Below are positions 51,671 through 61,538 of a DNA stretch of 64,000 nt, in pieces. This stretch comes from Ignavibacteriota bacterium (GTDB taxonomy: Bacteria; Bacteroidota; Ignavibacteria; Ignavibacteriales; Melioribacteraceae). Below the pieces are notes generated by a model. It was not told the DNA's origin, did no database searches, and saw only the letters and a program-made list of their open reading frames with translations. Location: NCBI GenBank assembly GCA_016708125.1, contig JADJGF010000001.1, positions 1,200,001 through 1,264,000 on the forward strand, in the 5' to 3' direction. The position numbers and the translations under genes were made by a program. Positions within the stretch are counted from its first letter, which is position 1. Each line of letters begins with the position of its first letter.

Positions 51671-54121
51671 TTAAAAATTAAACTTAACAAATAATGTCGG
51701 TGTAAAACCAAGCATTGATACATTTGTAATTTCTACGGGCGAGACAGTTAAATCATATTTTTTATACCAAACATTTTCTCTGTTGTAAACATTAAAAATT
51801 GATAAACCCAATTCGCCATCAAAAGTTTTTCTTGCAAAGCGATAAGAACCGCTTAAATCCAAACGGTGATAATCCGGTAATTGATAAACATTTTTTTCAC
51901 TTACATGAATATAACTTTGTTCAATTCCGTCAAGTAATTCTATTGAATATTGAAGCTGCGGAGCTGTGTAAGGCGCACCCGAGGCATAAATCCACGCCGC
52001 AGAAAAATTCCAATTTCCGGTTTCATATGCTAAAATAAATTTCAATTCGTGAGTTTTGTCTTGGTTTGCGGGAAAAGGATCGCCGTCATCAAACTCCGGA
52101 AATGTATATTCAACATTGCTTAGTGTGTAACTTACCCAGCCGCTTAAATCTCCAAATTTTTTCTGAGCTAAAAATTCAACACCTTTTGAGATTCCCGTAC
52201 CTTGAAAAAAATTTGTTACATAATTTGTTTTTACAATTTGTCGGCTTTGCTGACTTCTTACAATCCTCTGTGTAAATTCTAAAAGGTTATCAATATTTTT
52301 ATAATATCCTTCAACACTAAAAAGATAATCCGGAGTTTCGAATTCCGTGCCCAAAGTATATTGCTGTGATGAACCCGGTTGTAATTCTTCACTTGAAATT
52401 AGCCAAAAATCTCTGCTTCCTTCTAAAACATCTTCGCTTGTTACTTGATTTATGTACTGATAATATTGACCCAAACCACCTTTCACTTTTATTAAATCAT
52501 TTACTTTATATCTGAATGAAAATCTTGGTTCCAAATAAATATTTTTTGTCGGATTAAAATAAGTTGTTCGTAATCCTAAATTTAAATCCAATTCATTCGT
52601 AATATTCCATTTATCTTGAACATAACCGGAAAAATGATAACCATTTTGTTTTGTATCTATAATGTTTAAAGTATCATTTACCGTATAAAGATAATCTGTT
52701 TCGATATTCGAAAACCATGCTCCAAATCCCAATTTATGTTTTAACGAAAGCGAATATTCATTATCAAATTTTAGTGTGAAATCTCTAACGTTATTATCTT
52801 GCAAAGTAGAAGATGATGTTTTTGTTGAAGCAATATTTGTTGTATCAACATTAAGATCAAAAGAATTGTTTACATTATTTTTACTAAAATAATTTGAGTA
52901 AGCAATTGTGAAATCGGAGAACCAATAATCCGACCATTGTCTTGTTAATTTTATACTCGAGCCAATATTTCCCCAATCTGTAACATCATCAATTTTACGA
53001 GAAGCACTTCCGGCATTATTCTTAAGCGTAACTGTTGTTGGGTCTTGGGATTCATCAAGATAATCTTGACCATTATAAATACTTACTGCAATAAAGTCTT
53101 TATCACTTAACTGGTAAGATAATTTCGAATTAAAATCATAAAAGTAAAAAGATGGTGTTGTTGAAACTGTAGTCTGATTCATTCTTCCGGTTCCTTTTGG
53201 AGTTGAGGTTGATGCCGCGTCTTCTCCGCTCAAGAAATTAAAAATGTCATCGTACAAACCAATATTTATTAAATCCGCATAAGACCGGCGGGCAGAAAGT
53301 AAGATACTTCCTTTTCCTTTTAAAGGAATTTCTGCAACTCCATTTAAGCTTAACAGACTTCCGCCAAGAGATAATCTGAAATTATTCATATCTCCGGTTT
53401 TTCCGGTAAGATCTACAACGCTTGAAATTCTTCCGCCGTACTTTGCATCAAAACCGCCTTTGTAAACTTGAACATCTTTAATTGCATCGGCATTAAATGC
53501 GCTGTAAAATCCAAAAAAATGATCAACGTGATAAACCGTAATTCCATCAAGTAGAACAAGATTTTGATCGGGAGTTCCGCCGCGAATATATAAGCCGGAA
53601 GAGCCGTCATTTATTGCACTAATTCCGGGAAGATATTGCAGAGATCTGAAAATATCTTTCTCACCTAAATTTGGAAGTTTGGAAAGTGATGCCGGAGCAA
53701 TTGTAATTTGTCCTACAAGTTCTGAAGATTTCCAAAACTTATATTGATCGGCAACAACTACAACTTCATCCGTTGAATAGTTGGATTGCTCTAATTCTAT
53801 TTTTATTTCTGCATTAAAATTTTTTATTGGAATTTCTTTTGTTTTGTATCCGATATAAGAAACAACAAGAATACTTTCGCCATCTGGAACATCCGGCAAA
53901 ATAAAATATCCTCTTAAGTTAGAAGAAGTTCCAACGCTTGTATTTTTGATCATTATGTTTGCATAAACTAAAGGTTCACCGGTTTTTGCATCTTTAATAA
54001 AACCTTTAATATTACGGCTTACATTTTTGTTATCATTTTGCTGACCAAAAACTTGCAGCGTAAATACAAGTAAAAGACATAAAATTATTGTCTTTTTTGA
54101 GAGAGAAAATAATTGTGTCAA
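51671..54121 (-). CDS. TonB-dependent receptor with carboxypeptidase-like regulatory domain
   Basis: An 816-residue outer-membrane receptor. A signal peptide (about 1-26) is followed by a carboxypeptidase-regulatory-like beta domain (about 35-115, IKGFIKDAKTGEPLVYANI). The plug domain contains LPNLGEKDIFRSLQYLPGI and YIRGGTPDQNLVLLDG. A 22-stranded barrel ends in a terminal aromatic (FVKFNF), as needed for BAM insertion. It takes up an unknown ligand with energy from TonB. No TonB box is obvious at the plug start. The receptor and DUF4249 gene form a two-gene operon. Confidence 0.9.
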   Translation of the reverse strand: MTQLFSLSKKTIILCLLLVFTLQVFGQQNDNKNVSRNIKGFIKDAKTGEPLVYANIMIKNTSVGTSSNLRGYFILPDVPDGESILVVSYIGYKTKEIPIKNFNAEIKIELEQSNYSTDEVVVVADQYKFWKSSELVGQITIAPASLSKLPNLGEKDIFRSLQYLPGISAINDGSSGLYIRGGTPDQNLVLLDGITVYHVDHFFGFYSAFNADAIKDVQVYKGGFDAKYGGRISSVVDLTGKTGDMNNFRLSLGGSLLSLNGVAEIPLKGKGSILLSARRSYADLINIGLYDDIFNFLSGEDAASTSTPKGTGRMNQTTVSTTPSFYFYDFNSKLSYQLSDKDFIAVSIYNGQDYLDESQDPTTVTLKNNAGSASRKIDDVTDWGNIGSSIKLTRQWSDYWFSDFTIAYSNYFSKNNVNNSFDLNVDTTNIASTKTSSSTLQDNNVRDFTLKFDNEYSLSLKHKLGFGAWFSNIETDYLYTVNDTLNIIDTKQNGYHFSGYVQDKWNITNELDLNLGLRTTYFNPTKNIYLEPRFSFRYKVNDLIKVKGGLGQYYQYINQVTSEDVLEGSRDFWLISSEELQPGSSQQYTLGTEFETPDYLFSVEGYYKNIDNLLEFTQRIVRSQQSRQIVKTNYVTNFFQGTGISKGVEFLAQKKFGDLSGWVSYTLSNVEYTFPEFDDGDPFPANQDKTHELKFILAYETGNWNFSAAWIYASGAPYTAPQLQYSIELLDGIEQSYIHVSEKNVYQLPDYHRLDLSGSYRFARKTFDGELGLSIFNVYNRENVWYKKYDLTVSPVEITNVSMLGFTPTLFVKFNF

Positions 54122-54333
54122 TTTAATTTCCGTAAAAAGATTAGTAAAAATTCTGATTTAGAAAAGCATTAATAATTATTAAAAATTATGCCACAATTAA
54201 ATTTTCGTTTTTATAATGATTTTCTAAATTATTTATTTATCACAAAAACATAATTTCAAATTTGGTCGAAGTGCTCGACATATTGGGCGTATTTATTTTA
54301 CTAGTCATTGTTTTGAATTTGGAAATTAAATAA

Positions 54334-55572
54334 TCAAAAACTATAAATCACTTTTCCGTAAATCATATCGTTATAATTGTATTGACCAAATTGTCCGCTT
54401 GAGCCGGAAAAAATGTTTGCTCCAAATTGTAAATTAATTGCATCTGAAAAATTGTATAAAATTCTTGGTCTAACTAACGCATCGTCAAATTCAAAATCGT
54501 AATAAGTAAAAAGCTCTAAATCCAATGTTTCATTCAACATAGAATATTTTGCGAGAAAGGTTAGCATATTATTATACTCATCATTAAATAAATTATTTGG
54601 CTGAATAATTTCTTCATAATCTAAAATTGCTTTTTGAATAAATTGCGTACTAATATTTATATCGAATAAAGTGAAATCTGTGCCGAACATATATTGAACA
54701 TAATCCTTTTTAATCGTTCCATTATCTACTGCTAGATTATTTGTATTAAAATATTTTCCAAAGTAATAAGCTCCTTCACCCCGCAAAACAAAGGGACCAA
54801 GAGTTGTGCTGAAACTTCCGCCGGCAACCGATAATCTTTTATATTCCGGAGTAATTGTTAAATTCATTCCGCCAAGATTATTCGGCAAAATTGTGCTGAA
54901 CATTACCGCATCGTCATCAAACATATATCCGCCCATTAATTCAAAATCAACAATTTCTGTAAGTGCAGAATATTTCATGAAAATTTCACTATTCTCTAAA
55001 GAGGGAATAATTTCTTTTTTCGAATTATCAAAAGTTGGCGGAATTGCAAAATTCATTTGCGGCGCCCAAATTGAATTATTGTTTGGTAAATTTGTCGAAG
55101 TAAAAACCGGAAGCCAAACAAATTCAAAAGTATTATTTCCCAAATAGTAATTTAGCTTTGCCCCGATTACACCAATTCTAATTTCATCAAAATCCGGAAG
55201 AAGAAATTCATACAAATCTTTTGGCGAAATTATATCAGTTATGAAAACTCCATCTGCTTTTCCCCAAACTATTTGCTGCTTTCCCAAACGAATATCAATA
55301 TTATCAAAATTTAGATCGAGATAAATCTCGCGCAGTTTTAGTGTTAAGCTGTCTTGATTATTATGATAAAGCATTGGATTTACTTTGAACGATGAAACAC
55401 CCAGATTTTTTTCAATATTTAGATTGAAAGTATTTTGCTGAATTATAAAATCTGAATTTCCGTTTCCGGCAAGCATTCCCGAATAATTTCTGACATATCC
55501 GGAAAAATCAACTGATTGAGCAAACAATCCGTTTGCAATAATTAGTAATATTAAAATTATTTTCGTTTTCAT
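54334..55572 (-). CDS. Outer-membrane beta-barrel protein of an RND export operon (DUF1302-like)
   Basis: About 412 residues from the ATG at 55572, chosen because an AGGAAA ribosome-binding site precedes it. A signal peptide ends near LFAQ. Alternating hydrophobic strands and conserved pieces such as LREIYLDLNFDNIDIRLGKQQIVWGKADG resemble DUF1302-type porin-like proteins. These are commonly encoded with MMPL transporters and LolA-like proteins. It ends in an aromatic residue. It is likely the outer-membrane end of the lipid or hydrophobic-compound export system encoded upstream. Confidence 0.78.
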   Translation of the reverse strand: MKTKIILILLIIANGLFAQSVDFSGYVRNYSGMLAGNGNSDFIIQQNTFNLNIEKNLGVSSFKVNPMLYHNNQDSLTLKLREIYLDLNFDNIDIRLGKQQIVWGKADGVFITDIISPKDLYEFLLPDFDEIRIGVIGAKLNYYLGNNTFEFVWLPVFTSTNLPNNNSIWAPQMNFAIPPTFDNSKKEIIPSLENSEIFMKYSALTEIVDFELMGGYMFDDDAVMFSTILPNNLGGMNLTITPEYKRLSVAGGSFSTTLGPFVLRGEGAYYFGKYFNTNNLAVDNGTIKKDYVQYMFGTDFTLFDINISTQFIQKAILDYEEIIQPNNLFNDEYNNMLTFLAKYSMLNETLDLELFTYYDFEFDDALVRPRILYNFSDAINLQFGANIFSGSSGQFGQYNYNDMIYGKVIYSF

Positions 55573-55650
55573 TTTTTGTTTCCTAATCATTTTTAATTCT
55601 TAAAAACTTTTGTTAATTCACAATTGAGCTTGCAAATTATTAGAATAATA

Positions 55651-55680
55651 GATTCCCGCTAAAAACATGCGGGAATGACA
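55651..55680. repeat. Interspersed palindromic repeat (GTCATTCC family)
   Basis: GATTCCCGC and GCGGGAATGAC flank a short AT-rich loop, giving an eight- to nine-base-pair stem between the barrel gene and the LolA-like gene. A related copy lies at 61539-61576. Confidence 0.55.
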
Positions 55681-55740
55681 ATTATTTTTGTGCAACTTTT
55701 TTATTTTGCATTCTGAATTCTGTTTTCTGAATACAGTTAC

Positions 55741-56517
55741 TTACATTCCTTTTATCATAATTCTTTCCGTAAACTTACCATCATCAATGCCGGTATTGAT
55801 TTTTACGTTTTTCAATTCCATAATTGTTTTGTGATCATTTTGTTTGTTGTTCATTTCAGTGTGCGTAATAATTAAAAATCCGTTTATGTTTTCGTATTTA
55901 TCTACATTTAAAATTTTAAGTAATTCACCATCCTCATCATAAAACTCTTTTTTCAATCCAATCCATTTGTCTTTAATAATCCAAGTTATTGTTTTGGAAT
56001 ACATATAATCTTTATCTTTAGGTGTACTTTCAACAACGAAACAATTTTCACCATTTACATTTTCTTCGCGCAATAATTTATGATTATCTTGTTTCGGCTG
56101 ACGATCGCCAAGATCATCATAAGTAAAATCAGAACCCATGAAGTAATCACTTTTGCTATCACTTGAAATTCGTTTGGTTTTCTTCAATGCCGGTAAGTAA
56201 ATCCATTGATCGTCATCCTTTCCTTCTTCATCATAACTCCAATTCATAAATGAAGTATTTTTTACATCCGCCGGTGTTACGAAAAACATAATTTTCTTTT
56301 CAACCCTTCCAAAGTCTTTGGAAAATTGTTTGATCTTTCTCACTCTGCTATCGCCGGATGAATTTGTTAATGTCATTGTTAAATCTGCTGTCATATCTTC
56401 GCCAACAGATCTGTTATAAACATTTTCAACTATTTCTAAACCAGTTAATTTTTGTGCATAATATTCATTGTTTAAAATTACTGCAAAAAGCATTGCCATT
56501 ATTTTTAAGGTTTTCAT
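55741..56517 (-). CDS. LolA-like outer-membrane lipoprotein-sorting protein
   Basis: A 258-residue periplasmic protein with a signal peptide (about 1-21) and an open-barrel LolA/LppX-type fold. Typical segments are DLTMTLTNSSGDSRVRKI, KNTSFMNWSYDEEGKDDDQWIYLPALKKTKRI and GSDFTYDDLGDRQ. These proteins are the usual partners of MMPL/HpnN-type RND exporters and probably carry a hydrophobic ligand across the periplasm. It starts one base after the exporter stop, in the same operon. Confidence 0.87.
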   Translation of the reverse strand: MKTLKIMAMLFAVILNNEYYAQKLTGLEIVENVYNRSVGEDMTADLTMTLTNSSGDSRVRKIKQFSKDFGRVEKKIMFFVTPADVKNTSFMNWSYDEEGKDDDQWIYLPALKKTKRISSDSKSDYFMGSDFTYDDLGDRQPKQDNHKLLREENVNGENCFVVESTPKDKDYMYSKTITWIIKDKWIGLKKEFYDEDGELLKILNVDKYENINGFLIITHTEMNNKQNDHKTIMELKNVKINTGIDDGKFTERIMIKGM

Positions 56518-56518
56518 T

Positions 56519-58810
56519 TTAGTTCTCCTTTTTATTTTTAAAGTAAATGTTTGACATGTTTAATAAAATCATCATAATTGTTATTGTTCCGATAAAACTG
56601 ATAAACATATTTATTGAAACCAACGCACCCAATTCTCTGTTTGGAGGAAATACTGAAAAAAGCAATACAAGAAATCCCGCAATAACCACAACAGCATTGA
56701 ATAAAATTGCTCTTCCGGAATGTGACATTGTATTTTGTGCTGTTAAAAGTTTGTTGTTATTTTGCGAATAAAATTTATACTGCTCTAAAAAGTGAATTGC
56801 ATAATCAATTCCAATTCCTATTGCAATACTTGAAAGTAAAGCCGTAGTTGTGTTTAGCGGAATATCCATCCAGCCCATTATTCCAAAGCCTAAAACTGCT
56901 GTTATAATTATTGGAACAGAGCCGATCAATCCAAGATTTATGCTTTTAAACATTATTGCGATTAAAATAATTACAATGAATAGTGACATTATTAAACTCA
57001 TTATTTGTCCTTCGAGAATTAAATCCGTAAATACTAAACCTTTGTAACCGGAACCGGCGTAGTTCATTTCAATTCCAAGTTTTTTGAAATCGTCTTTATA
57101 TTTTTCTATTTCAGAAATTGCAGAATTTATTGCTTTTGAATTATCACTTTTAAGCTGGAAGTTTACATTAAGTTTGTTGTAATTGTAATCAACAACCTTC
57201 CAAAGATTTTCCGGATCACCGGACATTTCATACAAAAGCAAGTATTGAGCTATTAAATCTTTTTGATCGGGAATTGAATTAAACTCTTCATTATCGGCAT
57301 GCATTACTTTATTCATTCTTTCAATGTAATCAGTAAGAGAAAAGGAATTGCCAACCAGCGCTTGGGTTTTAACAACATCATTCTGCATTGTTGAAACAAG
57401 TTTTAGCACATTTGGATTTTTGAATGCGTCTTTTTCTTTACTATCAAGAATTAAATTTATTGTTGAAGTTCCGCCGAAATGTTTGTTTATGAATTCATCA
57501 GTAAGAACTATATCGCTATCTTTTTCAAACTTATCGAGAAAGCTCGAGTTAATCCAAACTTTTGTAATTCCAACAATAGAAACAGCAACAATAATTATAG
57601 TTGCTATAATTGATACACTTTTGTGTTTTATTATTTTTTCCGTTAAAGAAAACGCAAATTGATTATTCTCTTGTTTTTTATCCTTAAACTTTCTTTTTGG
57701 CAAACCAAAAATCATAATGCCGGCTGGAATTAAAACCAATGAGAAAACCATTGCTGCCATTACTCCGAAAGCAGTAAAAATTCCAAAATATTTTATTGGA
57801 TAAACTTGTGAAGTTAACAATGAAATAAATCCAATTGCAGTTGTTACTGATGTCATTACAACCGGTTTCCACATTTTAATCAGCATATCGGAAACGGCTT
57901 CTTTTTTTGTTGCATTAGGATTTTTATAAACAAAAAGCTGCAAATGGCTGTAAAGATGAATTCCATCGGCAACGCCAATAGCAATAAGCATAACGGGAAT
58001 CATTGTGGAAACCGCATAAATTGGAATATTTACTAGTGCCATTAAACCAAAAGCCCAAAGCGTGCTGAACAAAACAACGAGCATTGTTAAAGTTGTGCTT
58101 CTTACGCTTCGCATTGTGATGTACAAAACAAGAATAATTACAATTAAAACAATCGGGACCATTTTTTTCATATCGGCTGGACCGAGAAGTGCCATTGTAC
58201 CTTCTACTATTGGTCTTCCGGCAACATGAAGTTTTACGTTTTCTGTTTCTGCTTGTTTTGCAACATCAAGGATTTCTTCATAAAATTCTTGTGTGAAAAC
58301 ATCATCATTAATAGCTGCAATAATTATGGAAACAGTTTCATCTTCAGAAACTAATCTTCCGTAAACCATATCATTTGATTTTACTTTTTCTTGAAGTTCA
58401 TTAAATTCATTTTCACTCTCCGGAACTTTTGTAAAAAAAGCTTTAACATCCATGCCGTCTTCAGTTCCAACAATATTATCAGCAGTGTAGAGAGATGTAA
58501 CATCTTCCTTTTCAATCTGCGGCATTTTTTGAAATTTCTTTGTAAGATTTTTAATTATCTGCAAAGTTTCTTTATTGTAAACTCCATTTTTATTTTCAAC
58601 AGCAACAATAATTCCGTCTTTAATATTGAACCATTCTTCCGCTTTATCGCTGTAAACAAATGCGGGATGATCTTGCGGCATATATTCATCAAGATCGGTT
58701 TCCATTCGTGAGTTTTCGATCATTTTGGAAAAAAATACTGCGGAGAGAAGTAAGGTTACAGCCAATATCAAATATGGAAAGTTAAGAAGTTTAATTAATA
58801 ATTTGTTCAT
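56519..58810 (-). CDS. RND-superfamily exporter (MMPL/HpnN-like)
   Basis: A 763-residue inner-membrane protein with 12 membrane helices in two repeats, each preceded by a large periplasmic loop. Typical RND/MMPL segments are MIPVMLIAIGVADGIHLYSHL in the first half and LSSIAIGIGIDYAIHFLEQY in the second; their Asp residues are the usual proton-relay sites. Such exporters are small enough to work with a periplasmic LolA-like carrier instead of a MacA-type adaptor. The substrate is likely lipid-like. A perfect palindrome matching one upstream of the TetR genes precedes this start. Confidence 0.9.
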   Translation of the reverse strand: MNKLLIKLLNFPYLILAVTLLLSAVFFSKMIENSRMETDLDEYMPQDHPAFVYSDKAEEWFNIKDGIIVAVENKNGVYNKETLQIIKNLTKKFQKMPQIEKEDVTSLYTADNIVGTEDGMDVKAFFTKVPESENEFNELQEKVKSNDMVYGRLVSEDETVSIIIAAINDDVFTQEFYEEILDVAKQAETENVKLHVAGRPIVEGTMALLGPADMKKMVPIVLIVIILVLYITMRSVRSTTLTMLVVLFSTLWAFGLMALVNIPIYAVSTMIPVMLIAIGVADGIHLYSHLQLFVYKNPNATKKEAVSDMLIKMWKPVVMTSVTTAIGFISLLTSQVYPIKYFGIFTAFGVMAAMVFSLVLIPAGIMIFGLPKRKFKDKKQENNQFAFSLTEKIIKHKSVSIIATIIIVAVSIVGITKVWINSSFLDKFEKDSDIVLTDEFINKHFGGTSTINLILDSKEKDAFKNPNVLKLVSTMQNDVVKTQALVGNSFSLTDYIERMNKVMHADNEEFNSIPDQKDLIAQYLLLYEMSGDPENLWKVVDYNYNKLNVNFQLKSDNSKAINSAISEIEKYKDDFKKLGIEMNYAGSGYKGLVFTDLILEGQIMSLIMSLFIVIILIAIMFKSINLGLIGSVPIIITAVLGFGIMGWMDIPLNTTTALLSSIAIGIGIDYAIHFLEQYKFYSQNNNKLLTAQNTMSHSGRAILFNAVVVIAGFLVLLFSVFPPNRELGALVSINMFISFIGTITIMMILLNMSNIYFKNKKEN

Positions 58811-58822
58811 TTTTATATATCC

Positions 58823-58840
58823 TTAGTTAATGTTAACTAA
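58823..58840. promoter_or_regulatory. Palindromic operator candidate in front of the RND exporter
   Basis: TTAGTTAA-TG-TTAACTAA is a perfect palindrome with eight-base arms, 12 bases upstream of the exporter start and overlapping the last codons of the upstream TetR gene. On the minus strand it reads TGTTAGTTAACATTAACTAA and agrees at 16 of 20 positions with the site at 60045-60066. Confidence 0.65.
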
Positions 58841-59433
58841 CATTTGTTTAAAAAATTTTTGCCCTTTTTTGTTAATACACCTTTTAACAGAATATGGAAA
58901 ATTTCAGTAAATTCAACTTTGATTTTTTCATTTTCACATTTGGTGTTAATTATTGAATTTGATGAAATAATTGAAAAGAATAAATTCAATATAGTTTTTG
59001 GTTTAAAATTATTTATCATATTATGCTTTTGTGCATTTTCAATCAATAATGTAAAAAGCGGTAAAATTCTATTTTGTTTGAAATTATTTGTTTGAATTAA
59101 AACTTCGGGGAATTTTTCTCCAATATCAGATAAAATATTTGTGTTGAAGTAAACAGATCGTTTTTGAACAATTTTTGCAATATTTTCAAATTTTTCAAAA
59201 AATGTATTATTATTTTGAATTGTACTTATAATTTCAAAATATGATTTATGGAGCAAATCCAAATAAAATTTTGCTAGAAAATCTTGTTTTGATGAGAAAT
59301 CCTTATAAAATGTCTTTTTACTAATACTAACATTTTTACACAAATATGAGATGTTGAATCTATTTATCCCTTTGGAAAGAATGATTTCCCCAGCTTGTGC
59401 ATAAAGATTATATTTTTTGTCTTTTGCAATCAT
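58837..59433 (-). CDS. TetR/AcrR-family regulator (first)
   Basis: A 198-residue regulator. The N-terminal helix-turn-helix is visible in GINRFNISYLCKNVSISKKTFYKDF, with the TFYKDF helix corresponding to the family Y-x-H/Y-F box. The C-terminal domain is ligand-binding and divergent. The stop overlaps the palindromic operator in front of the exporter, so transcription of this gene and control of the exporter are physically linked. It follows the second TetR gene by 11 bases. Confidence 0.85.
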   Translation of the reverse strand: MIAKDKKYNLYAQAGEIILSKGINRFNISYLCKNVSISKKTFYKDFSSKQDFLAKFYLDLLHKSYFEIISTIQNNNTFFEKFENIAKIVQKRSVYFNTNILSDIGEKFPEVLIQTNNFKQNRILPLFTLLIENAQKHNMINNFKPKTILNLFFSIISSNSIINTKCENEKIKVEFTEIFHILLKGVLTKKGKNFLNKC

Positions 59434-59444
59434 TTTACTTTTAA

Positions 59445-60026
59445 TTAAAAAATTAGCTTTTCAAACGTTTTTGTAATGTTTTCGCCTTTTTCTTTTAATG
59501 AAAAACTAAAATTATTCAGCTTCCACTCAAGCACGCATATTCTTATAAATCCCATAATAATTTTCGCAATTTCTGCCGCATCAACATCTTTTACTTTTTG
59601 ATTACTTTTAATATCATTAATTATTTCAACAATTATTTTTAATCTTAGACCCATTATCTGCATTAATTTTTCTTTCAAAATTTTACTCTGTGTAAACATT
59701 TCTTCCGAAAAAATTACTGAGGTCATCGCTTTGTTTTTATCGAGAAAATTAAAATGAAATAGAATAAATTCATTCAATTTTTCTTTTGGATCAATTTTCT
59801 TATTCACACTTTCAATTAATTTTTGATCAAAATTGCTGATTCTAGAAAGAATTCCCAACACAATATCTTCTTTATTTAAAAAATGGCGATAAATTGCCGG
59901 TTCACTTATTTTTACACGCGAAGCTAATTCTCTAATGGATAAAGATTCATATCCACCTTCGTGAATTATATTTAATGCTTCATCAATAATTGTTTTTTGT
60001 CTTTCTTCAGTTGTAAATTTTGCCAT
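59445..60026 (-). CDS. TetR/AcrR-family regulator (second)
   Basis: A 193-residue regulator with a canonical TetR helix-turn-helix (LSIRELASRVKISEPAIYRHFLNKEDI, the IYRHF box is typical). The effector-binding domain (about 60-190) has no recognisable specificity. It is the first gene of the TetR-TetR-exporter series, all on the minus strand. The palindrome at 60045-60066, 19 bases before its start, is a likely autoregulatory site. Confidence 0.9.
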   Translation of the reverse strand: MAKFTTEERQKTIIDEALNIIHEGGYESLSIRELASRVKISEPAIYRHFLNKEDIVLGILSRISNFDQKLIESVNKKIDPKEKLNEFILFHFNFLDKNKAMTSVIFSEEMFTQSKILKEKLMQIMGLRLKIIVEIINDIKSNQKVKDVDAAEIAKIIMGFIRICVLEWKLNNFSFSLKEKGENITKTFEKLIF

Positions 60027-60044
60027 TTCTTAAATCCAAAATAG

Positions 60045-60066
60045 TTTGTTAACATTCACTAACAAA
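60045..60066. promoter_or_regulatory. Palindromic operator candidate upstream of the TetR pair
   Basis: TTTGTTA and TAACAAA form perfect seven-base arms around an eight-base centre. The reverse strand reads TTTGTTAGTGAATGTTAACAAA and shares TGTTAGT-AA-TTAAC-AA with the site in front of the exporter gene. Confidence 0.65.
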
Positions 60067-60131
60067 TTTATGCTAAAATTATCGACTTGTCAAGTGAAAA
60101 GTTTAATGTAAAATTCTTTTAGAAATTTAAA

Positions 60132-60145
60132 TTGAGGTAAATCAC
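60132..60145. promoter_or_regulatory. FNR/CRP-like half-conserved site
   Basis: TTGAGGTAAATCAC matches the FNR-type TTGAT-N4-ATCAA at eight of ten positions with correct spacing. It is 99 bases upstream of the DUF438 gene and could bring oxygen or NO control through a CRP/FNR regulator. No such regulator is in the window. Confidence 0.4.
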
Positions 60146-60244
60146 AAAATAACACTCGTTGTCGAAATTTTATATTCGGAATTTTTATTCTTGTTATGTA
60201 TATTTAGTCTAAATAATTTAGAAATATTTTGGAAAGGAAAATAA

Positions 60245-61477
60245 ATGAGCGAATTAATAAATAACAGCAGAATTAGAGTTGATAAACTAAAAGAATTAAT
60301 TTTAACTCTTCACAAAGATAAATCAGCAAATGAAGTGCAGATAGAATTAACCGAACTTATGGGAAATGTTCCTTACGGCGAAGTTGTTCAAGCTGAAGAG
60401 GAATTAATTAGTGAGGGTTTGGAACGCGAAGAAGTATTAAAATTCTGCGATATTCACACAGCCGCTTTAAAAGGAAATATTGATACATCAATGGCAAAGG
60501 GAATTCCGGCGGGACATCCGGTTGATACTTTCATAAAGGAAAATTCCGCATTGCAAAAAGAGATTGATGAAATTCAGCATATTTATCACAAAATAAATTC
60601 GAGAAATTCCGAAGAAAATTGCAATGATTTACTTATGCAAATTCATCAACATTTTAACAATTTGATGGATATTGAAAAACATTATGTGCGAAAGGAAAAT
60701 TTAATTTTTCCATACTTAGAAAAAAATAATATTACCGGTCCGCCAATGGTAATGTGGGGAAAGCACGATGAAATAAGGGGATTCCTTAAATCAAGTATTG
60801 AACTTTTGCGTGAAACTCCGCAAGTTACAAAGGAAGAAGTTAAAGGATTTTGGGAATTAATGTTTTATCAGGCAATAAACGGAATTCAAGAAATGTTCTA
60901 TAAAGAAGAGCAAATTTTATTTCCGATGTGCATGGATACTTTAACGGAAATTGATTGGTTTGAAATTTACAAACAAAGTGATGAAATTGGTTTTTGTCTT
61001 TATTCGCCGGAAATTGAGTGGAAACCAAATGTTACAATTGATGAAAATTTTGATAAATCTTCTGATAAAAAAATTAAACTTTCTACCGGTTCGTTTACTG
61101 TGGAAGAACTTGAAGCAATGCTGAACAGCATTCCGCAAGATATTACTTTTGTTGATAAGGATGATAAAGTTAGATATTTCTCGGAAGGTAAAGAAAGAAT
61201 TTTTAGCCGAGCAAAAGCAATTCTTGGAAGAGAAGTTCAATATTGTCATCCGCCGAGCAGTGTACATATTGTAAATCAAATTGTAAATGATTTTAAAACC
61301 GGAAAACAAGATGAAGCAATTTTCTGGATTAACATGGGCGGAAAATTAATTCACATTGCTTATTATGCCGTGCGAAATAAAAATAATGAATATTTGGGAA
61401 CCGTAGAAGTTACACAAGATATTACAAAGATCAATAAAATTGAGGGTGAGAGAAGGCTTTTGAAGCACGAAAAGTAA
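60245..61477 (+). CDS. DUF438/hemerythrin-like/PAS protein
   Basis: A 410-residue cytoplasmic protein. The N-terminal DUF438 domain covers about 10-80 (KLKELILTLHKDKSANEVQIE). A hemerythrin-like HHE domain (about 90-245) has metal-ligand candidates in IYHK, QIHQHFNNLMDIEKHYVRKE, MWGKHDEIRG and MFYKEEQILFP. A PAS-like domain follows (about 285-400, ITFVDKDDKVRYFSEGKERIF). Relatives are linked to nitric oxide and iron-sulfur damage responses (ScdA/YtfE-like di-iron proteins). It has a GGAAAGG ribosome-binding site. The next gene encodes DUF1858/DUF2249, a frequent companion. Confidence 0.88.
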   Translation: MSELINNSRIRVDKLKELILTLHKDKSANEVQIELTELMGNVPYGEVVQAEEELISEGLEREEVLKFCDIHTAALKGNIDTSMAKGIPAGHPVDTFIKENSALQKEIDEIQHIYHKINSRNSEENCNDLLMQIHQHFNNLMDIEKHYVRKENLIFPYLEKNNITGPPMVMWGKHDEIRGFLKSSIELLRETPQVTKEEVKGFWELMFYQAINGIQEMFYKEEQILFPMCMDTLTEIDWFEIYKQSDEIGFCLYSPEIEWKPNVTIDENFDKSSDKKIKLSTGSFTVEELEAMLNSIPQDITFVDKDDKVRYFSEGKERIFSRAKAILGREVQYCHPPSSVHIVNQIVNDFKTGKQDEAIFWINMGGKLIHIAYYAVRNKNNEYLGTVEVTQDITKINKIEGERRLLKHEK

Positions 61478-61538
61478 AATCGTTGAGACGAAAAACGTGA
61501 AACGAAAAAGCATAATATAAAAACAAAAAGAAAAAAAC

